Shown one piece after another: positions 53,101-64,000 of a DNA stretch of 64,000 nucleotides; the stretch's first letter is position 1; every line of letters starts with the position of its first letter. Location: contig SSNU01000243.1 of assembly GCA_012064415.1 (NCBI GenBank), forward strand, positions 63,023-127,022, given 5' to 3'. A model generated the notes under the pieces. That model did no database searches, was not told the DNA's origin, and worked only from the letters and a program-made list of their open reading frames with translations. Source of the stretch: Gyrodactylus bullatarudis. Taxonomy: Eukaryota; Platyhelminthes; Monogenea; Gyrodactylidea; Gyrodactylidae. Both the position numbers and the translations under genes were made by a program.

Positions 53101-56100
53101 TAGCTGAAACAATACTACACTGCAACGTGAGAGTCTCCCTTTTCTCTCTCAGTAATCTCTCATGTATTTGAAATAAATTTTTTTTCAAAACATTTTAACC
53201 TTTATTTGTTAGCTTGCGGATTACCTGAGGAAATTAATAGTTTTCCCTTTAGTTCAGTAAAATCTAATAAATTCATCTATGAGGTAGTTGTAATTAATTT
53301 AATTATAATTTCTGCAAATTCAAATATCCCTCGTCACATGTTTCTTTTTTCTTGAATCCTATCTGTCTAATCTATCGGAAAGATTTATCTAGGAATTTGT
53401 TTAATTCCTTTATTACATTACTATATTTTGGATTGCTAAAAAAGAACCCTGAACAATCAACCCAACGTTCCTTAGTTTAATTCAATCAATTTTTTCTATT
53501 TTCTGATCTTAGCTATTCAAAATAATGCTACTGCAGTTCTGATAGGCTAATTTAAATTGCAAATACATAATAATAAAATTGTCCCAATTGCTCAACAGAT
53601 GATGAACTGCGCCAATCGTTATTATATGATTCAAATGATATTGAAAGTCATAATGATGATTCAAACAATACAAAGAAAAGAAACACTAATCGATTCGATG
53701 ATCACCAGATAGTCATACAAGGGAGCTATAATACTTCTAGTCTCAATCCAAATATCAGTAACAACAATATAACCTGTTGCAGTAACAACACTAGCAATCG
53801 AAATGCTGAAATCGATATAAAAAATGGTAAATTTTTACTATACTACAGTTTTAATTCTTTTTATAAATTATTATATTCATTAGAAAAAAAATTTCATGTT
53901 CTGATATGTGTAGATCCCATTTTCCCTAAAATCGTAAATTTTCCCAAAATCGATCGGATTTTTCCAGGGTGGATTCAGAATATATTTAATATTTTTTTGA
54001 CGTCAAAATCTGACTTTGTAAGATCTTAGCTTGTCAAATAATTCAAAATTCATCATTTCTCGTAGTAAAATTCATTGAAAAATTGTGGCGCAAATTAAAA
54101 AATTTAACATCTTCAATTGAAATTATGCATATTTAAATAAAATTGAAAACTCAAGGTTCAATCGAAAATTTTTCTTCTCATATTTCCTAACAAATTGACA
54201 CATAAACTCGAAAAGTTAAAAATTATGTCTTACCCTAATATATATTCATATTAGTTAAATTTCCAATTGGGTTCTTGAGAATTAAAGTCTTGACGCTCGA
54301 GTAATGAATATTCATAATAATATATCTCAAACAGATTATTATAATTATTAAAAATTCATATTTCTATATTTATTTCAAGAAAAGAAGCATCATCGCAAGA
54401 CAAATTCTTTGACTGAATTCGTCTTCAATTCTGGCATAGGAAGACATGGACCAGTAATGTCCCATGGCCGAATAAAGAAATCAAGACAAGTTTCCGAGAA
54501 GCAAAACTATAACAATGCCCATCGTCAAGTTGGTGGACGCAAAGGTCTTTTTAGTTCTTCATCAGAAGAGTTTGAAGACTTTGAGGAAAACTCAAACTGC
54601 GTTAGTTTCAAGAATTTAAATTTAACCAACATTTTTATTTTTTTATGCTTTTATAAAATGTAGAAACTCGATTTTTCTAATAATTTAATCGATGTCAGTT
54701 CTAATCTTGAAAGTTCTCGGTATAACAACACGCACTATTATTTGAAAACAGCCCTGAGCCAATCAAACGACTCAATGCATCTAGAAGCAAATTTACATCC
54801 AGCCTCTGAGAGTAACTTTACGTGTTCCCAAGAAAAGGAACCTCATTGCTATTTGAATGGAAATAATGAAATCTATGATTCAGTGGTCAAATCAACACCG
54901 TTCTCTCATGCTTCTTATGAAATTGGCCATCTAGACAGCTCCCATAAAGAATTATTCAACAGAATGAATGCAAGTTTAATGAGAAATTAATTTACTCAAG
55001 TCTACTCATCAATTATACGTAGATGTCGTATTTTGAGAATCGGAGAATAGAGAATATTTATCAGCACATGTGAATTTTCATTATTAAAATTTACTGTGAA
55101 TAAACTTTACCGATTCTCAATTCATGGTTTAAATGAATTGTCAATGGTAACAGTTGATTCATTCATGTTGTTGAGGACAAGTCATGAATTTATTTTAGAA
55201 TTTGACATGTTATCACTTGGAACACACATCGCCATATCATATTATTTGTGTTATTTTCTCAAATATTTGCCTCATTCATAACTCAAATCTCAAGGGACAG
55301 AGAGAAAAAGTAAGACAGCCCCAGAACTAATCTTTTATTTTTCATATCCCTCCCTTTTGTTCCTTTCCATTACTAGATCTAATAGGGAGCACTTCTAGGA
55401 TAGATATTTACGATAAATAGTTTTTAAGAAATAAAAACTCTAAATTATTATTATCAAGACAACAGAGTTCTTAGTATTCTCTCATAACCAAGATGATTCT
55501 TTATCGATATCCTTTATTACTAAAAACCTTTTTTGAAATTACAAGCTCCATGCTAAGAATCTATAAAATGGCTTTATTCAATTTATTGCTTCAATAATTA
55601 GCTTCTTACAGAATAAATAAAATGATTCATGAACTTCTTCTATCTTGAATAGTTCTGATAGTTTAGAGAAATGAATTTTTTACATTATTTTTTATTATTC
55701 ATTTCTTGATTATTAAATTTAAATTCAAATTTCTTCACATTCCAGGGTACCATCTATGTTTCTGATTTATCAAAGAAGCGTTATTCATCACTTAGTCGAA
55801 AGTATTTACTCTACTTTTGGTATTTGATAATTATATCGATTTTCTACGGACTTCCGGTTGCTCAATTAGTCATGACTTATCAAGAAGTGAGAATATTTCT
55901 GTATTAAAGTTATCTCCATCTGTAATTCTGTGTTTTCTTCCATCCAGGCTATTCATAATACCGGCAATGAGGATTTATGCTATTACAATTTCCAATGTGC
56001 TCATCCATTGGGAATATTCATCTCGTTTAACAACATCATCTCAAATATTGGCTACATTATGCTGGGAATATTATTTCTCTGTCTCACATTTAGGAGGTAA

Positions 56101-58483
56101 TCGATTGTCAATTTTGATTTTCATCCTAGCATTACCCGTTCAATTTTGGGATTCCTCTCTTTTGAGCACGAATTTCTGATTAAATTAGTCCTATAATTCT
56201 TTCTAGACCTGATCACTCAAGCAGGAGACTAGTTTTATTATGTCAAACACCTGTTTAGTTTAGCTGATCAAAAGTTGAGATCATGTCTAAGGTTATTTAA
56301 AATGGAGACATTCGATCATAATTATAATTAACATTTTGAAGAAATATTTTCTTTTCCTCAGGGATATTATCCAACGCCGGAATCATCGGAATAGCAGACA
56401 TCATCAAAAGGTTGGTTTAGATTCCCCACATCATTTCCAATACCAAAAATTTAATAATAAGACAAATTCTTCTATTCAAGTTACAGACAAATAAAAAAGT
56501 AAAAAAAACTCCCTTTTCCCAATCCTCTCTAATTTGTTATGCTTCTTTTTCATCTCCCTCTTAGACTTCTTTATGAATGAATCAGATGAAAATTAAATAA
56601 ATCTATCGATCAATAGATCATCTTGAATTTCTCGATGATCAAATATTCCGATGATATATTTCAACTTGTAAAAAAATAAATTATCAAGTATTTCATTTAT
56701 GCTACTAGCTGAAAGCATTTTATTGGTGAATACTCAAAATTTCTTCAAAAGAAATCGATAATTTCAACTCAGATTCTCTTAACACTCTTACCTGTTTCTC
56801 TCTCTTAACAGGAAGAGGGCATACCTCAACACTATGGCCTCTATTACGCTATGGGAGCTGCTCTGTTGATGGAGGGGCTCATGTCAGGATGCTATCACAT
56901 TTGTCCGTCGTTCTCTAATTTTCAATTCGGTAAATCAAAATTTATACTTTAGAATGATTTAAATTTTAATTAAATATTCCCATTCTTCAACAGACACTGC
57001 TTACATGTACATTTTGGCATTAATTCTCATGTTGAAAATCTATCAAACTCGCCATCCTGATGTAAACGCATCTGCTCACAGTGCTTACATGGTCATGGCC
57101 ATGGTGATCCTTCTCGGCTTCACAGGTGTCGTAAGTTTCCCCTTGACTGATGATGATTTTTTTCATTGTTCACCTTCTTTTTAATATTTAATTATTTGTA
57201 TTTGTAGCGAAAAACATTATTGTTACATTCAAGTTTTATTTCTTCAGTCTTATAGATTTTCTCCAGAAATAGGTATAAAGAAAAATACTTTTCGAAAGAT
57301 ATATTCATCTGGAGAATCATTATCAGAAGTTTATTAAAAATTACTTTTTCGAAATGTAAACTCACATATCTGTTTCATTTTGTTACTTTTCTGTAATTTT
57401 TAAAATCTTAATTGAATAATTGTAATAATTCTGTTACAATTGAATTTTTTTCTTTCAGGTTTATGGAGGAGAAACTTTTTGGATTATTTTTACAATCGTT
57501 TTTCTTTTGATGAGTATTTGCTTGACAGCAGAAATCTACTATATGGGACAATGGAATTTTGGTAATTTCCTCTCAGGAAAAAATCTAATTAAATTCATAA
57601 CTTTGTTGACACTTGAGAAGTCGATTTCAATATGAAATTACATTCTTGAGATCTTTAATTAATCAACTAAAATAGATCAACATAATTGTTTTCCTTTAGA
57701 TATTTGTTTACCACGACGTTTGTATCATCTAATTCGGACTGATGGACTAAGCTGTTTTCGTCCAATGTATCGGGAAAGAATGCTACTCCTACTCGTAGTC
57801 AATTGTGTCAATTGTGGTCTGTGAGTAGTGGTCATTTTTAAATAAAACTCATCAATGATGAATGAGTCATCATGACTTTGATTAGTAATATTCCACTAAT
57901 TTTCTAGAGCTTCATATGGAAATTTTGCCAGACCGAAGGATTTCTCCTCCTATCTCCTCTCTCTTTTTCTGATCAACCTTCTCATGTATTTTGCGTTTTA
58001 TATTGTCATGAAGGTAAGTCTGATTAAATTTCCCTGACACATTCCTCCATGTATAACTGTAACTGAGAGTAATTTCAGCAATCTTGATATTTCATTCCAT
58101 TTCTCATTGCAGCTAAGACATAATGAGAAGATTTTATTTCTCCCCTTGATCTATCTAATTGTTGCCAGTATATCCTGGGGATTTTCGTTGTATTTTTTCA
58201 TCAATATGACAACATCATGGCAGGTGTCCCCGGCACAATCTAGAGCTTATAATAAAGCTTGTATTCTTTTTGACTTTTATGATACTCACGACGTTTGGCA
58301 TTTCCTCTCCTCCATGTCAATGTTCTTTTCCTTCATGGTTAGTTTCCTTTTAAAAATATTATTATTGTTACTTGAAAGTAACTCGACATAATTATTGTTT
58401 TTTTTCTTTTAAAATTCAAGGGACTGATGAATCTTGATGATGACATTATCAACATACCAAGAAGTGAAATATACGTATTTTAG
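50105..58483 (+). CDS. SID-1/SIDT family transmembrane protein
   Basis: Exons: 50105-50266, 50296-50817, 50899-50992, 51043-51111, 51175-51268, 51329-51354, 52101-52214, 53599-53826, 54380-54600, 55746-55886, 55948-56096, 56362-56410, 56812-56929, 56994-57130, 57459-57561, 57700-57820, 57908-58013, 58113-58337, 58421-58483. They total 2,742 nt and 913 residues, all phases consistent. The hydrophobic N-terminus (~12-30) may be a signal peptide. A large extracellular beta domain ([29 protein letters not shown]) spans about 30-285. TM1 is at ~288-312, then an unusually long Asn-rich cytoplasmic loop ~315-525, then about ten more helices. The conserved Ser/His/Asp hydrolase-like core is visible ([30 protein letters not shown]). 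The end, [16 protein letters not shown], matches SIDT1/2. The family is linked to dsRNA or cholesterol handling. The first intron is 29 nt. AATAAA lies at 58529. Confidence 0.95.
54664..54990 (+). other. Stop-containing alternative exon in the SIDT loop
   Basis: After the donor at 54601 there is a valid acceptor at 54663 (tgtag) in the same phase as the next constitutive exon (55746). From 54664 the frame stays open for 108 codons (ending ASLMRN) before TAA at 54988-54990. Used as a last exon it gives a protein with the ectodomain, one membrane helix and a long soluble tail. Skipped, the frame joins exactly to GTIYVSDL at 55746. A gtcagt at 54694 could also make a 30-nt microexon. Confidence 0.5.
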
Positions 58484-59866
58484 CCAAGTATCAACAATAA
58501 GGAAATTACAATTATCATCATCATACACAAATAAATAAGATAAACACAATTATGCCTGATATTCTATTTATTTTCATTGAACAATACAAAATCCTTTTTT
58601 TCCATCATTGCAATTCAACTCATTCGAGAAGCCAGCATCCAAAATATTTTATTACAGTATTAGCAATGCTAATTTAGCATTAAGAAAGGAAACACTTGAA
58701 TTAAATAAAACTGCTAACGTTTTTAATTGCTGATACTTTTTGAAAAAAATAAATATTTTTTTAATGAAAATCATTCTTCCTTACTTCAACTAACAACCTA
58801 GTCGGAAATTCCAAAATCAAAAAAATATTTTCTTCTTTACTCGTCTTTTCGATAGAGTTGATTCTGATTTAGGTTATAGAAAATAATTGGAGTTAATTTC
58901 AAAAGCAAAAATATTATTTCCTATTGATTTTTCAATGAGATCTTTGCCAATTATTATAGCCAGCACCCTCAGAAATAATAATTCTCATAATTGATGGTTA
59001 TACTTACAAATAAACTCATTGGATTTTAGTAGTAGACTCCTACTAAGTTTTAATTTTGCATTTTCCCATCTCAAAGTTATAATAATTGCTTAAAATTACT
59101 GGGTTGGAAATCGAAGTTTTTGTGCTCAATCATGCGCAAGGCATGAGTATATATTCACGCAAGTGAAAGCATTCTATTTTTAACATCCCAATAAGCTTCA
59201 TAGAGATCAGTGTAATGAACAAGCTTGACTACTTTTTTCGAAAATAATATTTAAACGAATTAGATTTTTGAAAATGTTTAATTAATGCCCATGTTGTTTC
59301 CAATGGCTACTTGTCCTATTTTTAATGAAAAAGCACTTTTATTTTCAAAATCCTTAGTCAATTCAAAAGAAAAGTTATAAATCAGAGTTTCACATCAATA
59401 TTAGAAATGTATGGAATTTTAGAAGTTTTTTTGAAAATTCAATGCTATTCCTGATCAGATTTTGGTGCAGAATCCAATACTTTTAGGGCTTACAAAAATA
59501 CCATAAATTTTATTCTCTATAATCAATGATTCGATACCATATTATATTTGAAAATTGAAAAAAAATCCATTTTGATATGATTTCCGGTGACAGATAAATT
59601 CATTTCTTTTTGGCTGACACTATTACTGACCGAAAGAGAGACATCACAAAATCAGGACTATATTATTCAGTTGTCAATGAGCACATGAACAACTTCAGTT
59701 AGCAAATGAAAAGAAAGATTTCATATCATCATTACTGACAGTTGTGCAAATCAAAGTTTTATATGATAATTCCTCGGAGACAAAAATCTCTCGTACGTAT
59801 TTTCAGGATAATATAAAAATGAGATGAAATTGTTACTTCTCATCGGAAAAAGAACATCTCTCAATA
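58484..59866. other. Intergenic, no gene seen
   Basis: About 1.4 kb of AT-rich sequence holding the SIDT polyadenylation signal (58529-58534) and the upstream region of the first rhodanese gene. No open frame of interest. Confidence 0.6.
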
Positions 59867-60279
59867 ATGACAAAGATTAGCGTTGAAGACTTGAAGAAGA
59901 AGCTTGCATCAGTTCCAAAGCCTCTTTTGATCGATCTAAGAGATAAGAAATCCTTCGATAGTGGTGCCATCGAATGGTCTATAAATGTTCCTTGTATGCT
60001 TTTACTAATGATTCATCTCTTATTTTTTAGTAAGCGAAGTCCAGAAAGCATTCCTCTCAACAAACTTGGTATTTCAATCAAACTACAATGTTGGAAAGCC
60101 TGAAAAGCCAACTGAAAACTTGATCCTCTACTGCTCTGATGGTAAGGACAGTGAAAACGCTCTGGAAATCATTAAAGAAATTGGTTATGTAAAGTAAGAA
60201 GATGAACTTGTCAATAACTTCAACTTTTAGTGCTAAAATTCTCGATGGGGGCTACGCCAAATGGGATGAATCAAAATAA
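59867..60279 (+). CDS. Single-domain rhodanese-like protein (copy A)
   Basis: Exons 59867-59993, 60031-60193 and 60231-60279 give 112 residues; both introns are 37 nt. The first has a clear branch-point-like actaat and a T-rich tract. Rhodanese landmarks: LLIDLRDKKSFDSGAI near residue 20, the catalytic cysteine loop YCSDGKDSENA near 80, and the terminal DGGYAKW. Family members of this size (TSTD1 or HSP67B2 type) transfer sulfur between thiosulfate or persulfides and thiols. The loop lacks the arginine found at the sixth loop position in the two other copies (CxxGxRS), so substrate choice may differ. AATAAA is at 60319-60324. It faces the two minus-strand copies downstream. Confidence 0.9.
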
Positions 60280-61408
60280 ACGTCATGGAAAATTTCTACT
60301 ACAACGCTTCTAGCTATGAATAAATAATCCTTATTACAGATTACTAAAAAGATATCTTTTAAACTTTACTTAACCCTTAGAGTGCCAGAGAATTTATTTT
60401 TCCACGACTCACATTCAATCTCTATCATTTTGATTGATGAATACAATTATTATGGATCTACTCTGGTTAGATTCTACAGTCGTTTTAACGCAATTATTTT
60501 TAGTTCAGGAGTTGTCGATAAAAATTTGACTCAATATTTGATCCAGAAGTCGGCTATCTTTGAAGCTTGAGCTGATAGAGTTCAGGCAGTTGCATAATTG
60601 CTCTTACTTTTCATCTATGACCCTGGGATTTTCAAAAATAATTTTAATTTTTTGAAAAAATCAACTTCCTTTGAATTATTAGATTTCCTATAGAATGGGT
60701 GGACCAGTAGCAAGGTTTTTTAGATAAAATTGAAGAGAGTTCAGATTAAATGCGACTCATCCAATGAAGAAGGTACTTGACTTTCTCAGTATCAAAACGT
60801 CTGTAAGAAGCTTTGGCAAAAGGTTGATTATATTCTAATTAAATCTAATTTTAATACTATTTATTCAGATTCCATCCGATCAAAACAATTCTCAGAGTGT
60901 ATGAAAGGTCGAAAATTTTTCATACTTGTCTAAAATTTATTTGACTATCCCATAAAAAGATGTTGCTAACGTAATAAGTCATCATTGATGAGAAATCACA
61001 TTTATGTCGTTGAGTGAATAATTGAGATGAAGATTAGAAAATCAATACTCTTCAGTTGGATGGTAACTCTTAGTGCAAGCTCCTTTGCTTAGAAACTTAT
61101 ATTTATAGTAGCAATATATTTCTTATGTCGTATCAGCTTATTTTCATACAAAAATTTAATAAAAATAATAAAGAATCAATCAAGTTTAACCTTTATGTTT
61201 CAACAATATTTGTGAAGAAAAAAACTAATGTAAAATTAATCTAATTTGAAATAGAGATTGGCTAGATTGTGATTTTGGACCCTTAAGAAAGTTTATAATG
61301 AGTTGGAATTAACTAGGTTGTTACTTTCAGATTTTTACAGATTAAGATTCCTTCAAATTCAAAATAAATTTATTATTATATCACGGAAATACTCAAAATT
61401 TAACACGT
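60280..61408. other. Region between convergent rhodanese genes
   Basis: About 1.1 kb between the 3' ends of copy A (plus) and copy B (minus). A sequence starting ttaacccttagagtgccag near 60370 is less AT-rich than its surroundings and could be an old repeat; the open frame at 60382-60570 within it has no recognisable family. Nothing else seen. Confidence 0.5.
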
Positions 61409-61772
61409 TTATTTTGCTATCCAGCTGTCATATCCTCCCTTTATTGAAATTGGTCTGAAGAAAATAATCGAAAAAATGAACTTACTTCCAACCCAACTCT
61501 ACGAGAATATCTCTAGCCTTAGAACTCCGGACACCACCCTTGCACATTGTGAATAAATGGTCACAATCTTTTGGGGGACGTTCAAAGCCAAATTTTGTCT
61601 TGAAACATTCTTCGTCTAAAAGAAAAGCATCTTTGATTTTTGATAATTCAATATGCTTTGAGCCTTCTATAGTTCCTAATTCTACTTCATCGTCTCGACG
61701 AACATCAATGACAATGACTGGCTTATTTGCTGCGAAACGTTCTTTCAATTCCCTTTTTTCAATTTCAGCCAT
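61409..61772 (-). CDS. Single-domain rhodanese-like protein (copy B)
   Basis: Exons 61772-61486 and 61454-61409, with a 31-nt intron, give 110 residues. VIVIDVRRDDEVELGTIEGS, the active-site loop MCKGGVRSSKA and the final KGGYDSW are standard for thiosulfate or persulfide sulfurtransferases of the TSTD1/HSP67B2 type. Upstream in-frame ATGs exist (to 61808), but MAEIEKREL aligns with the start of copy C. The intron interrupts the same codon (a lysine AA|A) as in copy C and as the second intron of copy A. Exon 1 is 287 nt, as in copy C, which lies about 160 bp upstream on the same strand. No targeting peptide is seen. Confidence 0.93.
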
Positions 61773-61933
61773 GATGATTTTTGTAAGGCTTACATAAAAA
61801 CAAAACATTTTATTTTCTCATTGAGCCAATCAGAGAAAAGATCACACAGTAACCAATGAAATTGATTTATTTATTTTGAATAAGATGCTTGAATGCATAC
61901 GATGCATTCTCCAAACGAGTAAAAAGGTCTTAT

Positions 61934-62314
61934 TTAAGAGAGAACACAATAGCTGCTTGCGTTCCAATCCATGAAGCCTCCTTTTATAGAAATAGGTCTA
62001 AAAGAGTTATGGGAAAATTGATCTTACTTCCACCCCAAATCCAAAAGTTCATCTCTTGCCTTTGCACTCCGAATTCCACTTCTACAAAGCGTATAGAATT
62101 CAGAATTCTTTTTCGGTCGATCGAATCCATAGTTTCTCTTGAATTCTTCTTCAGTCAATGTATTGAAAGCTTCTCTTAGATTTGTTAGTTCGATATGTTT
62201 AGCTCCGTCAATTGTGCCTCGCTGAAACTCGGAAAGTGTCCGGACATCAATTATTGTAAAGGGCTGTCCAGATGAGATAATACTTTGTAATTCCACTTTG
62301 GATATTTCACCCAT
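61934..62314 (-). CDS. Single-domain rhodanese-like protein (copy C)
   Basis: Exons 62314-62028 and 61997-61934, with a 30-nt intron, give 116 residues. FTIIDVRTLSEFQRGTIDGA, the active-site loop LCRSGIRSAKA with its cysteine, and GFDRPKKN mark the rhodanese fold. It is a close tandem duplicate of copy B (identical first-exon length, same intron phase and place). After the shared KPISIKGG the end differs: GFMDWNASSYCVLS replaces the usual GGYxxW ending and adds a second cysteine. It probably acts in the cytosol as a sulfurtransferase. No operon or trans-splicing signal was noted. Confidence 0.93.
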
Positions 62315-63327
62315 GAATGTGAAAAGTTGGTGAAACTCTGCTCCCTATAGTTAAGTGATCAACGAATCAGAACTAGGATAAAGATATACCCAATAGACTG
62401 AAGAAAATCGATAATCTACACGAATGTATCACATGACAAGTGAGGCTTGTAATGCTTTGTAACATATAAATCATATCAAATCCTATCATAATTGAATTTA
62501 TTATATATTTTTCTTTTGAAATGAGGTTAAATTCAGTTTATAAGACCTAGATAAATCCAGGGCTAGAGTATTCTTGAACTTCATCTTCAATTGATTCCAA
62601 TATCATATAATTACTTGAGAGTAGATATACAAATTTAATTTTAAAATGTGTTTAAAGATTCCCTGTAACATAAATTTAGTTTTCCTATTGCTCCAGAATT
62701 GAAATTAAAAAATGTTCTCAGATATTTTATTAACGATATCTGATTACGAAGGCTCAAAAAAAATTTTCAATGACTATTTTAAAAAAAAATGTCTATATAA
62801 TTCAACTTATTTTTATTCGTTGAAGCGTTGCACAATGCGCGTTTCATATATCTAAGGTGATAAGCTCTTTTTTGCGTCATGTAAAAAAGTGCCTAGATAA
62901 AATTTTCAGTAGTTTAGTCATATGTATATTTCCAACACTGTAGATCGGGTCTTCGTCAGCTTGAGATGTGAAAGTTTATCAAATCGAGTTTAATTTCCAA
63001 ATTGTGAATGATAAATGTTGAAAAATCAATATTACGTACTACGTTGATGTAAAAAGATTTTATGGGAAATTTGAAATCTTCCTCAATAAAATCTGTACTT
63101 CCTTTGCTGCCTAGCTAATTTCTATTCAAATTGATAAAGAGCGTATTTCTCCCAACTAATAATTACAATTAGATGGATTTAAATCATCCTAATGCACAAG
63201 AACGAAGAATTCTTTTTTTCATTTTGCATGAAAATAAGAGGGAAATTTCCCATTGGCTACCCCACCAGATTGGTTAATGGATAGAATAGAAAAAAAGAGG
63301 ATGATTTAAGGATATTCTCAGACTTGA
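62315..63327. other. Region between divergent rhodanese copy C and USP
   Basis: About 1 kb of AT-rich sequence between two genes pointing away from each other. No coding or repeat feature is supported. Confidence 0.6.
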
Positions 63328-63804
63328 ATGATGCTAATCTTGAACAGATCCGGATGTACACGCAGTATTGTAATCCCGTTGGATTTCCACAATGACCTAA
63401 ATGACAATTTTCAATTCTATCTTGATAATGCCAGCAAACCTGATGACTTTGTACAAATAATATACATAATCGAGCCAAGATTATCTAATCTAACCATTGG
63501 TGTGTCAGCTGAGGCAATATCGAATCTTGTATTTCATCAATACGAGAATGAATATCTTATTGCTAGACAGACTGGCTCGAAACTTTTGGCCGAATTGAAA
63601 GATAGAAACATTCGTGGGGATTTTCAAATACACTTTGGCTCGAAACCGGGACCATATATCTGTGAAATTGTGAAGGAGTTAAACTTTGAAATAATCTTCC
63701 TCAGCGTCAAGAGATCCTCCAATAAATGGAACAAGAATTTCTCTCCATACCAGGAATACATCATCCATCATGCTGGGATCCCAATAACAATTATCTCTTC
63801 TTGA
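63328..63804 (+). CDS. Universal stress protein (USP) family, divergent
   Basis: A single exon encodes 158 residues. A second ATG follows directly at 63331, so the start is either one. The alpha/beta order of a USP domain is visible: first strand SIVIPLDF, then a helix (NFQFYLDNA), KPDDFVQIIYIIEP as in animal USPs, a middle GDFQIHFGSKPGPYICEIV, the strand EIIFLSV and the ending YIIHHAGIPITII. The ATP-binding signature Gly-x2-Gly-x9-Gly-Ser/Thr expected between the last two elements is replaced by a stretch without those glycines (VKRSSNKWNKNFSPYQEY), so nucleotide binding is doubtful. USPs are rare in insects and vertebrates but common in flatworms and cnidarians. AATAAA lies at 63827-63832. 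Confidence 0.88.
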   Translation: MMLILNRSGCTRSIVIPLDFHNDLNDNFQFYLDNASKPDDFVQIIYIIEPRLSNLTIGVSAEAISNLVFHQYENEYLIARQTGSKLLAELKDRNIRGDFQIHFGSKPGPYICEIVKELNFEIIFLSVKRSSNKWNKNFSPYQEYIIHHAGIPITIISS

Positions 63805-63826
63805 TAGCAATATTTATTTGTATATG

Positions 63827-63832
63827 AATAAA
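63827..63832 (+). terminator. Likely polyadenylation signal of the USP gene
   Basis: Canonical AATAAA 23 nt after the USP stop codon. Confidence 0.5.
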
Positions 63833-64000
63833 AAAGTTATTTTTCTAACACAATCATCTCAGATTTGGAGAATTTCCGAAAAATCAATAGGGAAAAATTT
63901 CCCTCAAGCGACTGTATTCTCGATTGCAATATTCATTTAAAGGAAAATATATATATACTGAAATCTTCTTCTTTTATGCTTTTTAAATAATGCAATTCAT

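Noticed and set aside
53930..54250. Possible third copy of the foldback element
   Set aside because: A few similar words (tcaaaatctgac) but no convincing inverted arms or extended match.

Overview
This is AT-rich nuclear DNA of a metazoan animal. Genes are split by GT-AG introns, several products are animal-specific (Shank scaffold, protocadherin-like receptor, diaphanous formin, SID-1/SIDT membrane protein), and I see no operons or bacterial signals. Intron sizes are strongly bimodal: many are only 26-37 nt, others are several kb. That pattern, an animal universal stress protein and the AT-richness fit a flatworm-like or other small-genome spiralian best. This is inference; the species is not identified.

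Layout. 1-664: 3' end of a non-LTR retrotransposon reverse transcriptase. 2431-3602: two small tandem related genes for coiled-coil proteins with a C-terminal membrane anchor. 5297-3938 (minus): VRK-family kinase, head to head with a diaphanous formin (coding to 9070). 9705-11474: last two exons of an unrecognised gene. 11475-14818: no gene seen. 14819-30602: ten-exon cadherin, whose introns carry a foldback repeat family. 31001-31328: piggyBac transposase fossil. 36546-35240 (minus): OLA1 ATPase, head to head with a Shank homologue (36720-49575). 50105-58483: SID-1/SIDT protein in 19 exons plus one stop-containing alternative exon. 59867-62314: three small rhodanese-domain genes. 63328-63804: universal stress protein.

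The genes do not form one pathway. Formin, Shank and the cadherin are all cortex, adhesion or junction proteins. SIDT is related to dsRNA and lipid-hydrolase membrane proteins. OLA1, VRK, rhodanese and USP are housekeeping or stress genes. Exon models were built by hand from reading frame, splice consensus and remembered family architecture. Each complete model keeps an intact frame across every junction. The 5' ends of the formin, the 9705 gene and the second coiled-coil gene are unresolved.
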